Positions 39,427 to 48,102 are shown, counted from the first letter of the stretch. The stretch: 64,000 nucleotides of DNA from Streptomyces sp. NBRC 110028 (GCF_001417735.1 NZ_BBUZ01000028.1:281610-345609), one strand, 5' to 3'. The notes: generated from the sequence alone by a model not told the origin. Made by a program: numbers and translations.

Positions 39427-40443
39427 GTGCTCAGCGAACGCAGACTCGAGGTGCTGCGTGCCATTGTCCAGGACTACGTGGGCACCGAGGAGCCGGTCGG
39501 CTCCAAGGCGCTCACCGAGCGGCACCGGCTGGGGGTCTCCCCGGCCACGGTGCGCAACGACATGGCCGCGCTGGAGGACGAGGGCTTCATCGCCCAGCCG
39601 CACACCAGCGCCGGGCGCATCCCCACGGACAAGGGCTACCGGCTCTTCGTGGACAGGCTGGCGGGGGTGAAGCCGCTGTCCGCGCCGGAGCGGCGGGCCA
39701 TTCAGAACTTCCTGGACAACGCCGTCGACCTCGACGACGTGGTGGGGCGCACCGTCCGGCTGCTGGCGCAGCTGACCCGGCAGGTCGCGGTGGTGCAGTA
39801 TCCGTCGCTGACCCGTTCGACGGTGCGGCATGTGGAGCTGCTGCCGCTGGCCACGGCCCGGGTGATGCTGGTGCTGATCACCGACACCGGGCGGGTCGAG
39901 CAGCGCGTGGTGGACTGCCCGGCTCCGATCAGCGACGACTCGCTGGCGGATCTGCGGGCCCGGCTCAACAGCCGGGTGGTGGGGCGGCGGTTCGCGGATG
40001 TGCCGCAATTGGTGCAGGATCTTCCGGAGTCCTTCGAGCAGGAGGACCGGGGGACGGTCTCGACCGTGCTGGCGACGTTGCTCGAAACGCTTGTCGAGGA
40101 GACCGAAGAGCGGCTGATGATCGGCGGCACCGCGAACCTCACGCGTTTCGTGCATGATTTCCCCCTGACGATCCGGCCCGTGCTGGAGGCACTTGAGGAG
40201 CAGGTCGTCCTCCTCAAGCTGCTCGGCGAGGCCAAAGACTCGGGTATGACCGTGCGCATCGGGCATGAGAATGCTCACGAGGGGCTGAATTCCACCTCGG
40301 TCGTCGCGGTCGGCTACGGTTCGGGCGACGAGGCCGTCGCCAAACTCGGCGTGGTCGGACCGACCCGCATGGACTACCCCGGAACGATGGGAGCGGTACG
40401 CGCAGTGGCACGTTACGTCGGACAGATCCTGGCGGAGTCGTAA
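39427..40443 (+). CDS. hrcA: Heat-inducible transcription repressor HrcA
   Basis: HrcA binds CIRCE elements and represses chaperone genes. The 338-residue product has the N-terminal winged helix (RRLEVLRAIVQDYVGTEEPVGSKALTERHRLGVSPATVRNDMAALE) followed by the HrcA effector domain with LIGGTANL-type sequence (MIGGTANLTRF) and GVVGPTRMDYP near the end. GTG 39427 follows GGAGG with 8-9 nt spacing. A CIRCE operator lies 41 nt upstream, so the gene is autoregulated. dnaJ starts at the next base after its stop, GTG 40444. Confidence 0.95.
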   Translation: MLSERRLEVLRAIVQDYVGTEEPVGSKALTERHRLGVSPATVRNDMAALEDEGFIAQPHTSAGRIPTDKGYRLFVDRLAGVKPLSAPERRAIQNFLDNAVDLDDVVGRTVRLLAQLTRQVAVVQYPSLTRSTVRHVELLPLATARVMLVLITDTGRVEQRVVDCPAPISDDSLADLRARLNSRVVGRRFADVPQLVQDLPESFEQEDRGTVSTVLATLLETLVEETEERLMIGGTANLTRFVHDFPLTIRPVLEALEEQVVLLKLLGEAKDSGMTVRIGHENAHEGLNSTSVVAVGYGSGDEAVAKLGVVGPTRMDYPGTMGAVRAVARYVGQILAES

Positions 40444-41574
40444 GTGGCGACGGACTACTACGCAGTCCTGGGCGTGCAGCGCGATGCCTCGCAGGACGAG
40501 ATCAAGAAGGCATTCCGCCGGCTCGCACGCGAGCTGCACCCGGACGTGAACCCGGATCCGAAGACCCAGGAGCGGTTCAAGGAGATCAACGCCGCTTACG
40601 AGGTCTTGTCGGACCCGCAGAAGAAGCAGGTCTACGACCTGGGCGGGGACCCGTCGGGTTCGGCCGCGGGCGGCGCCGGTGGGTTCGGCGCGGGCTTCGG
40701 CAACTTCTCCGACATCATGGACGCCTTCTTCGGCACCGCCTCGCAGCGCGGCCCGCGGTCCCGGACCCGACGCGGCCAGGACGCCATGATCCGCCTCGAT
40801 GTGGAGCTGAACGAGGCCGCGTTCGGCACCACCAAGGACATTCAGGTCGACACCGCCGTGGTGTGCACGACCTGTAGCGGTGAGGGCGCGGCGCCGGGCA
40901 CCTCGGCGCAGACCTGCGACATGTGCCGCGGCCGCGGTGAGGTCTCCCAGGTGACGCGGTCCTTCCTCGGTCAGGTCATGACCTCGCGGCCGTGCCCGCA
41001 GTGCCAGGGCTTCGGCACCGTGGTGCCGACCCCGTGCCCGGAGTGCGCGGGCGATGGCCGGATCCGCTCGCGGCGCACGCTGACCGTGAAGATCCCGGCC
41101 GGTGTGGACAACGGCACCCGCATCCAGCTCGCGGGCGAGGGCGAGGTCGGCCCGGGCGGCGGCCCGGCGGGCGATCTGTACGTGGAGATCCACGAGGTGC
41201 CGCACCCGGTCTTCCAGCGGCGCGGCGACGACATGCACTGCACGGTGACGATTCCGATGACCGCGGCGGCCCTCGGCACCAAGGTGCCGCTGGAGACGCT
41301 GGACGGCATGGAGGAGATCGACATCCGGCCCGGCACCCAGTCCGGCCAGTCGGTCCCGCTGCACCAGCGCGGCGTCACCCATCTGCGCGGCGGCGGCCGG
41401 GGCGATCTGATCGTGCACGTCGAGGTGACGACGCCGACCAAGCTCGACCCGGAGCAGGAGGAGCTGCTGCGGCGGCTGTCCAAGCTGCGGGGTGAGGAGC
41501 GGCCGACAGGGGAATTCAAGCCGGGGCAGCAGGGGCTGTTCTCGCGCCTGAAGGACGCGTTCAACGGACGGTAG
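40444..41574 (+). CDS. dnaJ: Chaperone protein DnaJ (DnaJ2)
   Basis: DnaJ is the Hsp40 co-chaperone of DnaK. The 376-residue product has the J domain with the HPD tripeptide (LARELHPDVNPD), a Gly/Phe region, four CxxCxGxG zinc motifs (CTTCSGEG, CDMCRGRG, CPQCQGFG, CPECAGDG) and C-terminal substrate-binding domains. It is in an operon with hrcA under CIRCE, as usual for the second dnaJ of Streptomyces. Its last ~19 codons and stop are duplicated 105 bp downstream. Confidence 0.95.
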   Translation: MATDYYAVLGVQRDASQDEIKKAFRRLARELHPDVNPDPKTQERFKEINAAYEVLSDPQKKQVYDLGGDPSGSAAGGAGGFGAGFGNFSDIMDAFFGTASQRGPRSRTRRGQDAMIRLDVELNEAAFGTTKDIQVDTAVVCTTCSGEGAAPGTSAQTCDMCRGRGEVSQVTRSFLGQVMTSRPCPQCQGFGTVVPTPCPECAGDGRIRSRRTLTVKIPAGVDNGTRIQLAGEGEVGPGGGPAGDLYVEIHEVPHPVFQRRGDDMHCTVTIPMTAAALGTKVPLETLDGMEEIDIRPGTQSGQSVPLHQRGVTHLRGGGRGDLIVHVEVTTPTKLDPEQEELLRRLSKLRGEERPTGEFKPGQQGLFSRLKDAFNGR

Positions 41575-41682
41575 GCGCCCGGCCGGGGGTCCGGGGGTTG
41601 CCCCCCCCGGGGGAATGCAGCCAAGCCGGGGCAGCAGGGGCTGTTCTCGCGTCTGAAGGACGCGTTCAACGGACGGTAGGCG
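41518..41682 (+). repeat. 60-bp direct repeat duplicating the dnaJ 3' end
   Basis: The last 57 nt of dnaJ including the stop plus 3 nt (41518-41577) recur at 41623-41682 with one substitution (CGCGCCTG to CGCGTCTG). The 45 nt between them are a G-run/C-run hairpin (GGGGGTCCGGGGGTTG then CCCCCCCCGGGGG). The second copy is not translated as part of a longer gene. Confidence 0.95.
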
Positions 41683-41753
41683 TCGTCGCGCGACGCCTTC
41701 GGTGACGCTGATCCGGTGACGGTTCGCCGCGGGGGACATGGCACCATGTGCCC

Positions 41754-42842
41754 ATGTCCTCCGCGTTGACCGATCTCGCCCGGTACCCGATCGTGCAGGC
41801 TCCGATGGCCGGCGGGGCCTCCTGCCCGCAGCTCGCCGCCGCCGTCTGCGAGGCCGGGGGCCTCGGCTTCCTCGCCGCCGGTTACAAGACGCCGGAGGCG
41901 ATGCACGAGGAGATCAAGCAGCTGCGCGGGCTGACCGGCCGCCCCTTCGGCGTCAACCTGTTCATGCCGCAGTCGCCCGGCGACGCGGCCGCCGTCGCGG
42001 TCTACGCCGAGCGCCTCGCGGGCGAGGCGTCCCACTACCGGACCGCCCTCGGCGACCCCGAGTCCGGTTCGGACGACGCGTACGAAGCCAAGCTGGCGAT
42101 CCTGCTGAACGACCCGGTCCCGGTGGTCTCGTTCACCTTCGGCTGCCCCACCCGCACCGTGCTGGAGGCGTTCGCCCGGGTGGGCACCCGGACCGTCGTC
42201 ACCGTGACCTCAGCCGTCGAGGCGGAGACCGCCCAGTGGGCGGGCGCCGACGCCGTCTGTGTCCAGGGCGTGGAGGCCGGTGGCCACCAGGGCGGCTTCC
42301 GCAACGACCCGGCCGACGACGCCCCCGGCGCCGTCCTCGGGCTGCTGTCGCTGGTCGCGCTGGTGCGCGAGACGGTGCGGATCCCGATCATCGCGGCGGG
42401 CGGGCTGATGCGCGGTTCGCAGATCGCCTCGGTGCTGGCGGCGGGCGCGGCCGCGGGGCAGCTGGGCACCGCGTTCCTGGTCTGCCCCGAGTCGGGGGCG
42501 AACGCGCTGCACAAGGGGGCCATCACCGACCCGCGGTTCGGCCGGACCGAGCTGACCCGGGCCTTCTCCGGCCGCCCGGCGCGCGGGCTGGTCAACCGGT
42601 TCATCCGCGACCACGGCCCGTACGCCCCGGCCGCCTACCCCCAGCTGCACCACCTCACCTCCGGGCTGCGCAAGGCGGCGGCCCAGCAGGGCGATCAGCA
42701 GGCGATGGCGCTGTGGGCCGGGCAGGGGCACCAACTGGCCCGTGACCTGCCCGCCGCGCGGCTGGTGGAGACCCTGGCCGCCGAACTGGACGCGGCGGGG
42801 GCCACGCACGGGCTCCAGGCCCCGCGAGGCGTGGTGTCGTGA
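41754..42842 (+). CDS. Nitronate monooxygenase/2-nitropropane dioxygenase-like flavoprotein
   Basis: The 362-residue TIM-barrel protein resembles FMN-dependent nitronate monooxygenases: YPIVQAPMAGGASCPQLAAAVCEAGGLGFLAAGY at the start, FGCPTRTVLEAF, GADAVCVQGVEAGGHQG (catalytic/FMN region), and IPIIAAGGLMRG with GTAFLVCPESGA. The physiological substrate is unknown. ATG 41754 gives the expected N-terminus. Its stop overlaps the rsmE start by 4 nt (GTGA), so the two genes are translationally coupled. Confidence 0.86.
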   Translation: MSSALTDLARYPIVQAPMAGGASCPQLAAAVCEAGGLGFLAAGYKTPEAMHEEIKQLRGLTGRPFGVNLFMPQSPGDAAAVAVYAERLAGEASHYRTALGDPESGSDDAYEAKLAILLNDPVPVVSFTFGCPTRTVLEAFARVGTRTVVTVTSAVEAETAQWAGADAVCVQGVEAGGHQGGFRNDPADDAPGAVLGLLSLVALVRETVRIPIIAAGGLMRGSQIASVLAAGAAAGQLGTAFLVCPESGANALHKGAITDPRFGRTELTRAFSGRPARGLVNRFIRDHGPYAPAAYPQLHHLTSGLRKAAAQQGDQQAMALWAGQGHQLARDLPAARLVETLAAELDAAGATHGLQAPRGVVS

Positions 42843-43582
42843 CCGCCCCGGTGTTCGTGGCCGACTCCCTCGCGGGAGCGGCCACAGGGGCCCGTATCGC
42901 GCTCGACGGCCCCGAGGGACGGCACGCGGTGTCGGTGAAGCGGCTGCGGGCCGGTGAGGCCGTGATCCTCACGGACGGCGCCGGTACGGGCGTCTCGGGC
43001 ACCGTGGCGGCCGTCGAGGGCAAGGACCGGCTGCTGGTCGAGGTCGACGGCGTACGCCACGAGGCGGCGCCGAACCCGCGGATCACCGTCGTCCAGGCGC
43101 TGCCCAAGGGCGACCGCGGCGAGCTGGCCGTGGAGACCATGACCGAGACGGGCGTCGACGCGATCGTCCCGTGGGCGGCCGCCCGCTGCATCACCCAGTG
43201 GAAGGGTGAGCGCGGGCAGAAGGCGCTCGGCAAGTGGCGGTCGACCGCGCGCGAGGCGGGCAAGCAGTCCCGTCGGCTGACCTTCCCGGAGGTCGCGGAC
43301 GCGATGACGACCAAGGAGGTTGCCCGACTTCTCGCCGATGCCGACCTCGCGGCCGTGCTCCACGAGGAGGGCAGCGACCCCCTGGCCACCGCCCGACTGC
43401 CCCACGAGGGCCACATCGTGCTCGTCGTGGGCCCCGAAGGGGGCGTTTCGCCCGAGGAGTTGACGGCCTTCGCCGCGGCGGGCGCACGGCCGTACCGGCT
43501 GGGCCCGAGCGTCCTGCGCACCTCCACGGCCGGAACGGCCGCCGCCGCACTGCTCTTGGGGCGCACCGGCCGCTGGGGCTAG
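42839..43582 (+). CDS. rsmE: 16S rRNA (uracil1498-N3)-methyltransferase
   Basis: RsmE methylates U1498 of 16S rRNA at N3. The 247-residue SPOUT enzyme has an N-terminal PUA-like domain (DGPEGRHAVSVKRLRAGEAVILTDGAG) and the trefoil-knot SAM site (IVLVVGPEGGVSPEELTAF, YRLGPSVLRTSTAGTAAAALL). It starts at GTG 42839, overlapping the preceding gene by 4 nt, and follows hrcA-dnaJ closely, a conserved bacterial neighbourhood. Confidence 0.95.
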   Translation: MTAPVFVADSLAGAATGARIALDGPEGRHAVSVKRLRAGEAVILTDGAGTGVSGTVAAVEGKDRLLVEVDGVRHEAAPNPRITVVQALPKGDRGELAVETMTETGVDAIVPWAAARCITQWKGERGQKALGKWRSTAREAGKQSRRLTFPEVADAMTTKEVARLLADADLAAVLHEEGSDPLATARLPHEGHIVLVVGPEGGVSPEELTAFAAAGARPYRLGPSVLRTSTAGTAAAALLLGRTGRWG

Positions 43583-43648
43583 AGGCGCACCGCCACGTGG
43601 CCGATGATGGTCTTCCGGTTCGCCACGCGCGATGGGAACCTGTCCCCT

Positions 43649-44182
43649 ATGGGGGTATTGAGCCATCATGTGCGGCGCGGACGGACGCTGCTGGCCGCCG
43701 TGGCCGCCGTGGCCGCGGCCGTCGCGGCCACGGGGTGTGAGCCGAGGGACGGCGGGGTCACCGCGATCGCCGTATCGATCACCACGGACAAGGTCGGCAC
43801 CTCCGCCCTGGAGCGGGGCGGCGTCGGGGTGCGCTGGCTGACCTGCAACGCGGACCTCAAGACCCGACCCACCGCCGGGGCCTCGGCCTCCGGCACCGGT
43901 GACTCGGGCACCACGGACGCCACCGTGAACTGCCGCGGCAGGACCGAGGACGACAAGTCCATCGGCATCGGCGGCAGGGTCACCTATGTGCGCAAGAACC
44001 ACTGCGTACGCGGCGATCTGACCGGCAGTGTCGCGGGAGCCAAGGTGTTCGAGGCCAACGTCATCGGCGAGTGCGACGGCGGCGACGACACCGGGAGCCC
44101 CACGCCGGCCCGCACCCACCCCCGGGACGGGGCCACACCCACCCACCCCTGGGACCGGAGAACCACCGCACCCGGCACATAG
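43649..44182 (+). CDS. Putative secreted lipoprotein
   Basis: The N-terminus MGVLSHHVRRGRTLLAAV with an alanine/valine core ends at AVAATGC, a lipobox-like site with Cys30. The mature ~148-residue domain has four more cysteines (LTCNAD, VNCRGR, NHCVRG, GECDGG) in a pattern suggesting two disulfides, and a Thr/Pro-rich tail. No family is recognised. ATG 43649 gives the best signal peptide; an upstream ATG (43604) is also in frame. It lies between rsmE and the damaged AAA+ gene. Confidence 0.62.
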   Translation: MGVLSHHVRRGRTLLAAVAAVAAAVAATGCEPRDGGVTAIAVSITTDKVGTSALERGGVGVRWLTCNADLKTRPTAGASASGTGDSGTTDATVNCRGRTEDDKSIGIGGRVTYVRKNHCVRGDLTGSVAGAKVFEANVIGECDGGDDTGSPTPARTHPRDGATPTHPWDRRTTAPGT

Positions 44183-44202
44183 GCCCGCATAAGCTGTGCG
44201 CC

Positions 44203-45381
44203 ATGCCGGACGAGTCACCGCTGATCCAGAGCCTCCGCGCGGCCGTCGCCGCCGCCCCGGACGACGTGCCCCTGCGGCTGCACCTGGCCGGGCTGTTGCT
44301 GGAGGGCGGGCTCGGGCAGGACGCGATATCCCAGACCGCGGCGGCCCTTCAGCGCGACCCCGGGAACGCCGAAGCGCAGGCCCTGATGGCGCGCGCCGTC
44401 ACGGCCCCGCCCGCCCCCGCGCCGGTGGACCCGCGCGTTCCCGCCCCGGCGGCCCCGCCCGCGCCGCCGCGAGGCGCTCCCGGTCCCGCGTCCGGACGTG
44501 ATTCCTCCGGACGCGGTTCCTACGACTGGCGGCGGGCCGAGGGCGAGTTGGCGGACGTCGTCCCGCCACGCTTCGTCGAGACGCCGGACACCCCTGACGC
44601 CCCCGAGCCGCACCGGCCGCTGGCCGCCGACGGCTCCGACGACCCCGGGGGAACTTCCGCGTGGGAGGTGGAGCGCACCGGTGTGCGCCTGGCCGACATC
44701 GGCGGCATGGACGAGGTCAAACAGCGCCTGGACGCGGCCTTCCTCGCCCCCATGCGCAACCCCGAGCTGCGCAAGCTGTACGGCAAGAGCCTGCGCGGCG
44801 GGCTGCTGTTGTACGGGCCGCCCGGCTGCGGCAAGACGTACATCGCGCGCGCCGTGGCCGGGGAACTGGGCGCCCACTTCATGTCGGTCAGCATCAGCGA
44901 CGTGCTCGACATGTGGATCGGGAACTCCGAACGGAACATGCGCGAACTGTTCCAGACCGCCCGCCGCAGCGCCCCCTGCGTGCTCTTCCTGGACGAGCTG
45001 GACGCCCTGGGCGCCAAGCGCAGCCAGCTCCGCCACAGCGGGCTGCGCACCACCGTCAACCAGCTGCTGGCCGAACTGGACGGGGTCGACGCGGACGCCA
45101 ACGAGGGGTGGTTCGTACTCGCCGCCACCAACCACCCCTGGGACGTGGACGGCGCGCTGCGCCGCCCCGGCCGCCTCGACCGCACCCTGCGAGGCGGTGT
45201 GGTGCACGGTGTGCGCGGTGCTGATCGTGACCGTCCCGTGGACGGACCGGGTGGTCCTCCAGGTGCTCACGCACGCGGGCTGGGTGCCGCCCTTGATCAC
45301 CATCTGGTTCGAGCGGGCCGCCCTGCGGGAGGCCCGGTAGCATCCCGTCCGAAACCCTTGATGATCCGTAAGTGCCGATGA
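44203..45381 (+). pseudogene. AAA+ ATPase gene cut short by a deletion
   Basis: The product starts MPDESPLIQSLRAAVAAAP with a TPR-like helical N-terminus and a Pro/Ala-rich linker. A classical AAA domain follows: IGGMDEVKQRL, Walker A GPPGCGKT, Walker B VLFLDELDALG, and sensor 1 (VLAATNHP) up to RRPGRLDRTL at 45189. There the normal sequence stops. The frame continues through ~63 arginine/glycine-rich codons to 45381 with wrong third-position composition. The C-terminal lid and last third of the ATPase are missing, replaced by the end of a different gene in another frame. Confidence 0.72.
45191..45340 (+). pseudogene. 3' remnant of an unrelated membrane-protein gene fused to the AAA+ gene
   Basis: From 45191 to TAG 45338-45340 a frame different from the ATPase encodes a plausible C-terminus: a hydrophobic helix (VWCTVCAVLIVTVPWTD) then VVLQVLTHAGWVPPLITIWF and a basic end ERAALREAR. 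Its third positions are all G or C, which identifies it as the coding frame. No start codon or upstream part is present, so a deletion appears to have joined it to the AAA+ gene at about 45190. Confidence 0.62.
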
Positions 45382-45410
45382 TCCAGCCGACGATCCGTGA
45401 GGAGCCACCG

Positions 45411-45770
45411 GTGGCGGGAGAACCGCAGGCCGACTGCCTGTTCTGCAAGATTGTCTCGGGGGAGGTGCCGGCGACCGTCGTCCGTGAGACGGACACCACC
45501 GTCGCCTTCCGCGACATCAACCCCCAGGCCCCGACGCATGTCCTGGTGATCCCCAAGGCGCACTATCCGGACGCCGCGTCCCTGGCGGCCGCCGAGCCGC
45601 AGGTCGCCGCGGACATCCTGTGCGAGACGAGCGCGGTCGCCGCCGACGAGAAGATCGACGGCACCGGCTTCCGGGTGGTGTTCAACACGGGCTCGGGCGC
45701 CGGGCAGACCGTCTTCCACGCGCATGCCCACGTCCTCGGCGGCCGCGGCCTCAACTGGCCCCCCGGGTAG
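45411..45770 (+). CDS. HIT family nucleotide-binding protein
   Basis: The 119-residue product has the histidine-triad motif HAHAHVLGG near its C-terminus and the HINT-type N-terminus ADCLFCKIVSGEVPATVV. These proteins hydrolyse nucleoside phosphoramidates or related AMP conjugates. GTG 45411 is chosen with GGAG upstream; ATG 45378 is a possible earlier start. It ends 5 nt before the RNase Z start, so the two are likely co-transcribed. Confidence 0.92.
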   Translation: MAGEPQADCLFCKIVSGEVPATVVRETDTTVAFRDINPQAPTHVLVIPKAHYPDAASLAAAEPQVAADILCETSAVAADEKIDGTGFRVVFNTGSGAGQTVFHAHAHVLGGRGLNWPPG

Positions 45771-45775
45771 TCCCG

Positions 45776-46696
45776 TTGTCCACGCGCGAACTGGTCGTCC
45801 TCGGCACCGCGAGCCAGGTGCCGACCCGGCACCGCAACCACAACGGCTATCTGCTGCGCTGGGACGGCGAGGGCGTGCTGTTCGACCCCGGCGAGGGTAC
45901 GCAGCGGCAGATGCTGCGGGCCAGGGTCGCCGCCCATGACATCAACCGGATCTGCGTCACCCACTTCCATGGGGACCACTCGCTGGGGCTCGCCGGAGTC
46001 ATCCAGCGGATCAACCTCGACCGGGTCCCCCACCCGGTGACCGCGCACTACCCGGCGAGCGGGCAGCGCTTCTTCGACCGGCTGCGGTACGCCACGGCCT
46101 ATCGCGAGACGGTGCGGCTGACCGAGCGGCCGGTCAGCGGTGACGGCGAGGTGATCGCCCGCACCCCCGCGTACGCCCTGGAGGCGGTTCGCCTCTCGCA
46201 CCCGGTCGAGTCCTACGGCTATCGCCTGGTCGAGCCCGACGGCCGCCGGATGCTGCCGGAGCGGCTCGCGGCGCACGGGGTGCGCGGGCCCGAGGTCGGC
46301 AGGCTCCAACGGGAGGGCGCGATTCTGCGGGACGGGCGCACCGTCACGCTGGAGGAGGTCAGCGAGGTCCGGCCCGGCCAGCGGTTCGCGTTCATCATGG
46401 ACACCCGGCTGTGCGAGGGGGCGGAACGGCTGGCGGAGGGCTGCGATCTGCTGGTGATCGAGTCGACGTTCCTGGACGAGGACGAGCCGCTGGCCACCGA
46501 GCACGGCCATCTGACGGCCGGGCAGGCGGCCCGGGTCGCGGCCGGGGCGGGCGTACGCCACCTGGTGCTGACGCATTTCTCGCAGCGCTACGGCGACCCG
46601 GCCGAGTTCGAGCGCCAGGCGCGGGCGGCGGGCTTCGAGGGGGAGCTGACCGTCGCCCAGGACCTGATGAGCGTGGCCGTGCCGAAGCGGCGTTAG
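45776..46696 (+). CDS. rnz: Ribonuclease Z
   Basis: RNase Z removes tRNA 3' trailers, which matters here because the tRNA-Ala genes do not encode CCA. The 306-residue product has ELVVLGTASQVPTRHRNHNGY, the zinc motif THFHGDHSLGL, YGYRL, and a late HFSQRY with a histidine ligand. No ATG or GTG lies near the conserved N-terminus; TTG 45776 gives (M)STRELVVLG, matching relatives, so a rare TTG start is likely. The TAG stop is part of a 19-bp inverted repeat. Confidence 0.9.
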   Translation: MSTRELVVLGTASQVPTRHRNHNGYLLRWDGEGVLFDPGEGTQRQMLRARVAAHDINRICVTHFHGDHSLGLAGVIQRINLDRVPHPVTAHYPASGQRFFDRLRYATAYRETVRLTERPVSGDGEVIARTPAYALEAVRLSHPVESYGYRLVEPDGRRMLPERLAAHGVRGPEVGRLQREGAILRDGRTVTLEEVSEVRPGQRFAFIMDTRLCEGAERLAEGCDLLVIESTFLDEDEPLATEHGHLTAGQAARVAAGAGVRHLVLTHFSQRYGDPAEFERQARAAGFEGELTVAQDLMSVAVPKRR

Positions 46697-46741
46697 GGGG
46701 TGTCTTGTGGATCACGCCGGACTGATCCACAAGACACCCCC
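46696..46741. repeat. Perfect 19-bp inverted repeat after rnz
   Basis: GGGGGTGTCTTGTGGATCA (46696-46714) and its exact complement (46723-46741) flank an 8-nt loop. The first G belongs to the rnz stop codon. It can act as a terminator. The motif TAGGGGGTGTCTTG recurs at 16822-16835 beside another palindromic element, so this looks like a dispersed repeat family. Confidence 0.8.
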
Positions 46742-46820
46742 CGGCGCCGCCGTCCCGCCGCGGGGCGTATGCCATCGGGCACACTGGCCGCATCCGTCCC
46801 GGCAGCCGTGACCGACCCCG

Positions 46821-46927
46821 GACAGCGGCACAGCGCGGAACAGCGGCGCGGAACAGCGGCGCGGAACAGCGGCGCAGAACGGCGGCGCAGAGCGGCGGCG
46901 CGGAACGGCGGCAACGGAACAGAGCGG
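46821..46927 (+). repeat. 13-bp tandem repeat upstream of the PfkB kinase gene
   Basis: At least six imperfect copies of CAGCGGCGCGGAA run up to 20 nt before the kinase start, filling its leader. Later copies drift to CGGCGGCGCAGAG. Confidence 0.8.
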
Positions 46928-46946
46928 ACCTCCCTGGGAGCACACG

Positions 46947-48059
46947 GTGACGACACACGACGTTGACCAGCCATCGCCCTGCCGCCCCCTGCTCGATCCC
47001 CTGGCGGCCGTCCGCGACCCCGGCGACCCGGGCTATGACGTCTATCTCACCGGCACCGTCTTCCTCGACATCATCTTCACCGGCCTGGACTCCGCGCCCG
47101 TCCGCGGCACCGAGTCCTGGGCCCGCGGCATGGGGTCCAGCCCCGGCGGCGTCGCCAACATGGCCACCGCGCTGGCCCGGCTGGGGCTGCGCACCTCGCT
47201 CGCCGCCGCCTTCGGCGACGACCACTACGGCGACTACTGCCGGGACGCGCTGGAGCGCGGCGAGGGCATCGATCTGTCGCTGTCCCGCACCATCCCCGGC
47301 TGGCACTCCCCGGTGACCGTCTCCATGGCGTACGAGGGGGAGCGCACGATGGTCAGCCACGGCCACGAGGCGCCGCCGCCCGAGGAGCCCGCGCCCAGCT
47401 GCCCGCCCCCGGCCCGGGCCGCCATCGCCTCCCTCGTGCCCGGCCGCCGGGAGGAGTGGGTCGCCGAGGCCGCCCGGCACGGCAGCCGGATCTTCGCGGA
47501 CGTCGGCTGGGACGACACCGGCCGCTGGGACCCGGCGGACCTCGCCGACCTGGAGCACTGCGAGGCGTTCCTGCCCAACGCGGCCGAGGCGATGTCCTAC
47601 ACCCGCACCGACTGCCCGCGCGCCGCCGCCCGCGCGCTCTCCGACCGGGTGCCGCTCGCCGTGGTCACCCTCGGCTCGGAGGGGGCGTACGCGGTGGACG
47701 GCCGCACCGGCGAGACCGCCGAGGTGCCCGCGATCGCCGTGGAGGCCCTGGACCCGACCGGCGCCGGGGACGTGTTCGTCGCGGGCTTCGTCACCGGCAC
47801 TCTCGCCGAGTGGCCGCTCGCCGACCGGCTCGCGTTCGCCGGGCTGACCGCCGCGCTGTCCGTCCAGGAGTTCGGCGGCTCGCTCTCCGCGCCCGGCTGG
47901 TGCGAGATCGGCGCCTGGTGGCAGCACGCCCGCTCCTACGACGACCAGACCCCGAGCGCGCTGCGCCGCTACGCCTTCCTCGACCGCCTGCTGCCCACCG
48001 CCGCCCGCCCGAGCCTCCTGCGCCGGGCGGTCCCCACGATCGGCTTCCGCCGGGCGTGA
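46947..48059 (+). CDS. PfkB/ribokinase-family carbohydrate kinase
   Basis: The 370-residue product has the PfkB N-terminal region (VYLTGTVFLDIIFTGL, SSPGGVANMATALARLGLRTSLAAAFGDD) and the C-terminal signature DPTGAGDVFVAGFVTG with the catalytic Asp. The sugar or nucleoside substrate cannot be told from the sequence. GTG 46947 has GGGAG 6-7 nt upstream. The gene stands alone between two repeat elements, with a hairpin terminator after it. Confidence 0.86.
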   Translation: MTTHDVDQPSPCRPLLDPLAAVRDPGDPGYDVYLTGTVFLDIIFTGLDSAPVRGTESWARGMGSSPGGVANMATALARLGLRTSLAAAFGDDHYGDYCRDALERGEGIDLSLSRTIPGWHSPVTVSMAYEGERTMVSHGHEAPPPEEPAPSCPPPARAAIASLVPGRREEWVAEAARHGSRIFADVGWDDTGRWDPADLADLEHCEAFLPNAAEAMSYTRTDCPRAAARALSDRVPLAVVTLGSEGAYAVDGRTGETAEVPAIAVEALDPTGAGDVFVAGFVTGTLAEWPLADRLAFAGLTAALSVQEFGGSLSAPGWCEIGAWWQHARSYDDQTPSALRRYAFLDRLLPTAARPSLLRRAVPTIGFRRA

Positions 48060-48063
48060 ACAC

Positions 48064-48102
48064 CCGTGCCCCGCACCAGGCACTTCAGCGTTCGGGGCAC
48101 GG
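48064..48102 (+). terminator. Terminator after the PfkB kinase gene
   Basis: A 10-bp perfect stem, CCGTGCCCCG (48064-48073) with CGGGGCACGG (48093-48102), and a 19-nt loop begin right after the stop codon. Confidence 0.6.

Noticed and set aside
38572..41739. Very long minus-strand frame opposite hrcA-dnaJ
   Set aside because: Part overlaps the real metallo-beta-lactamase gene in another frame; the rest is antisense to certain genes and shows no motifs.
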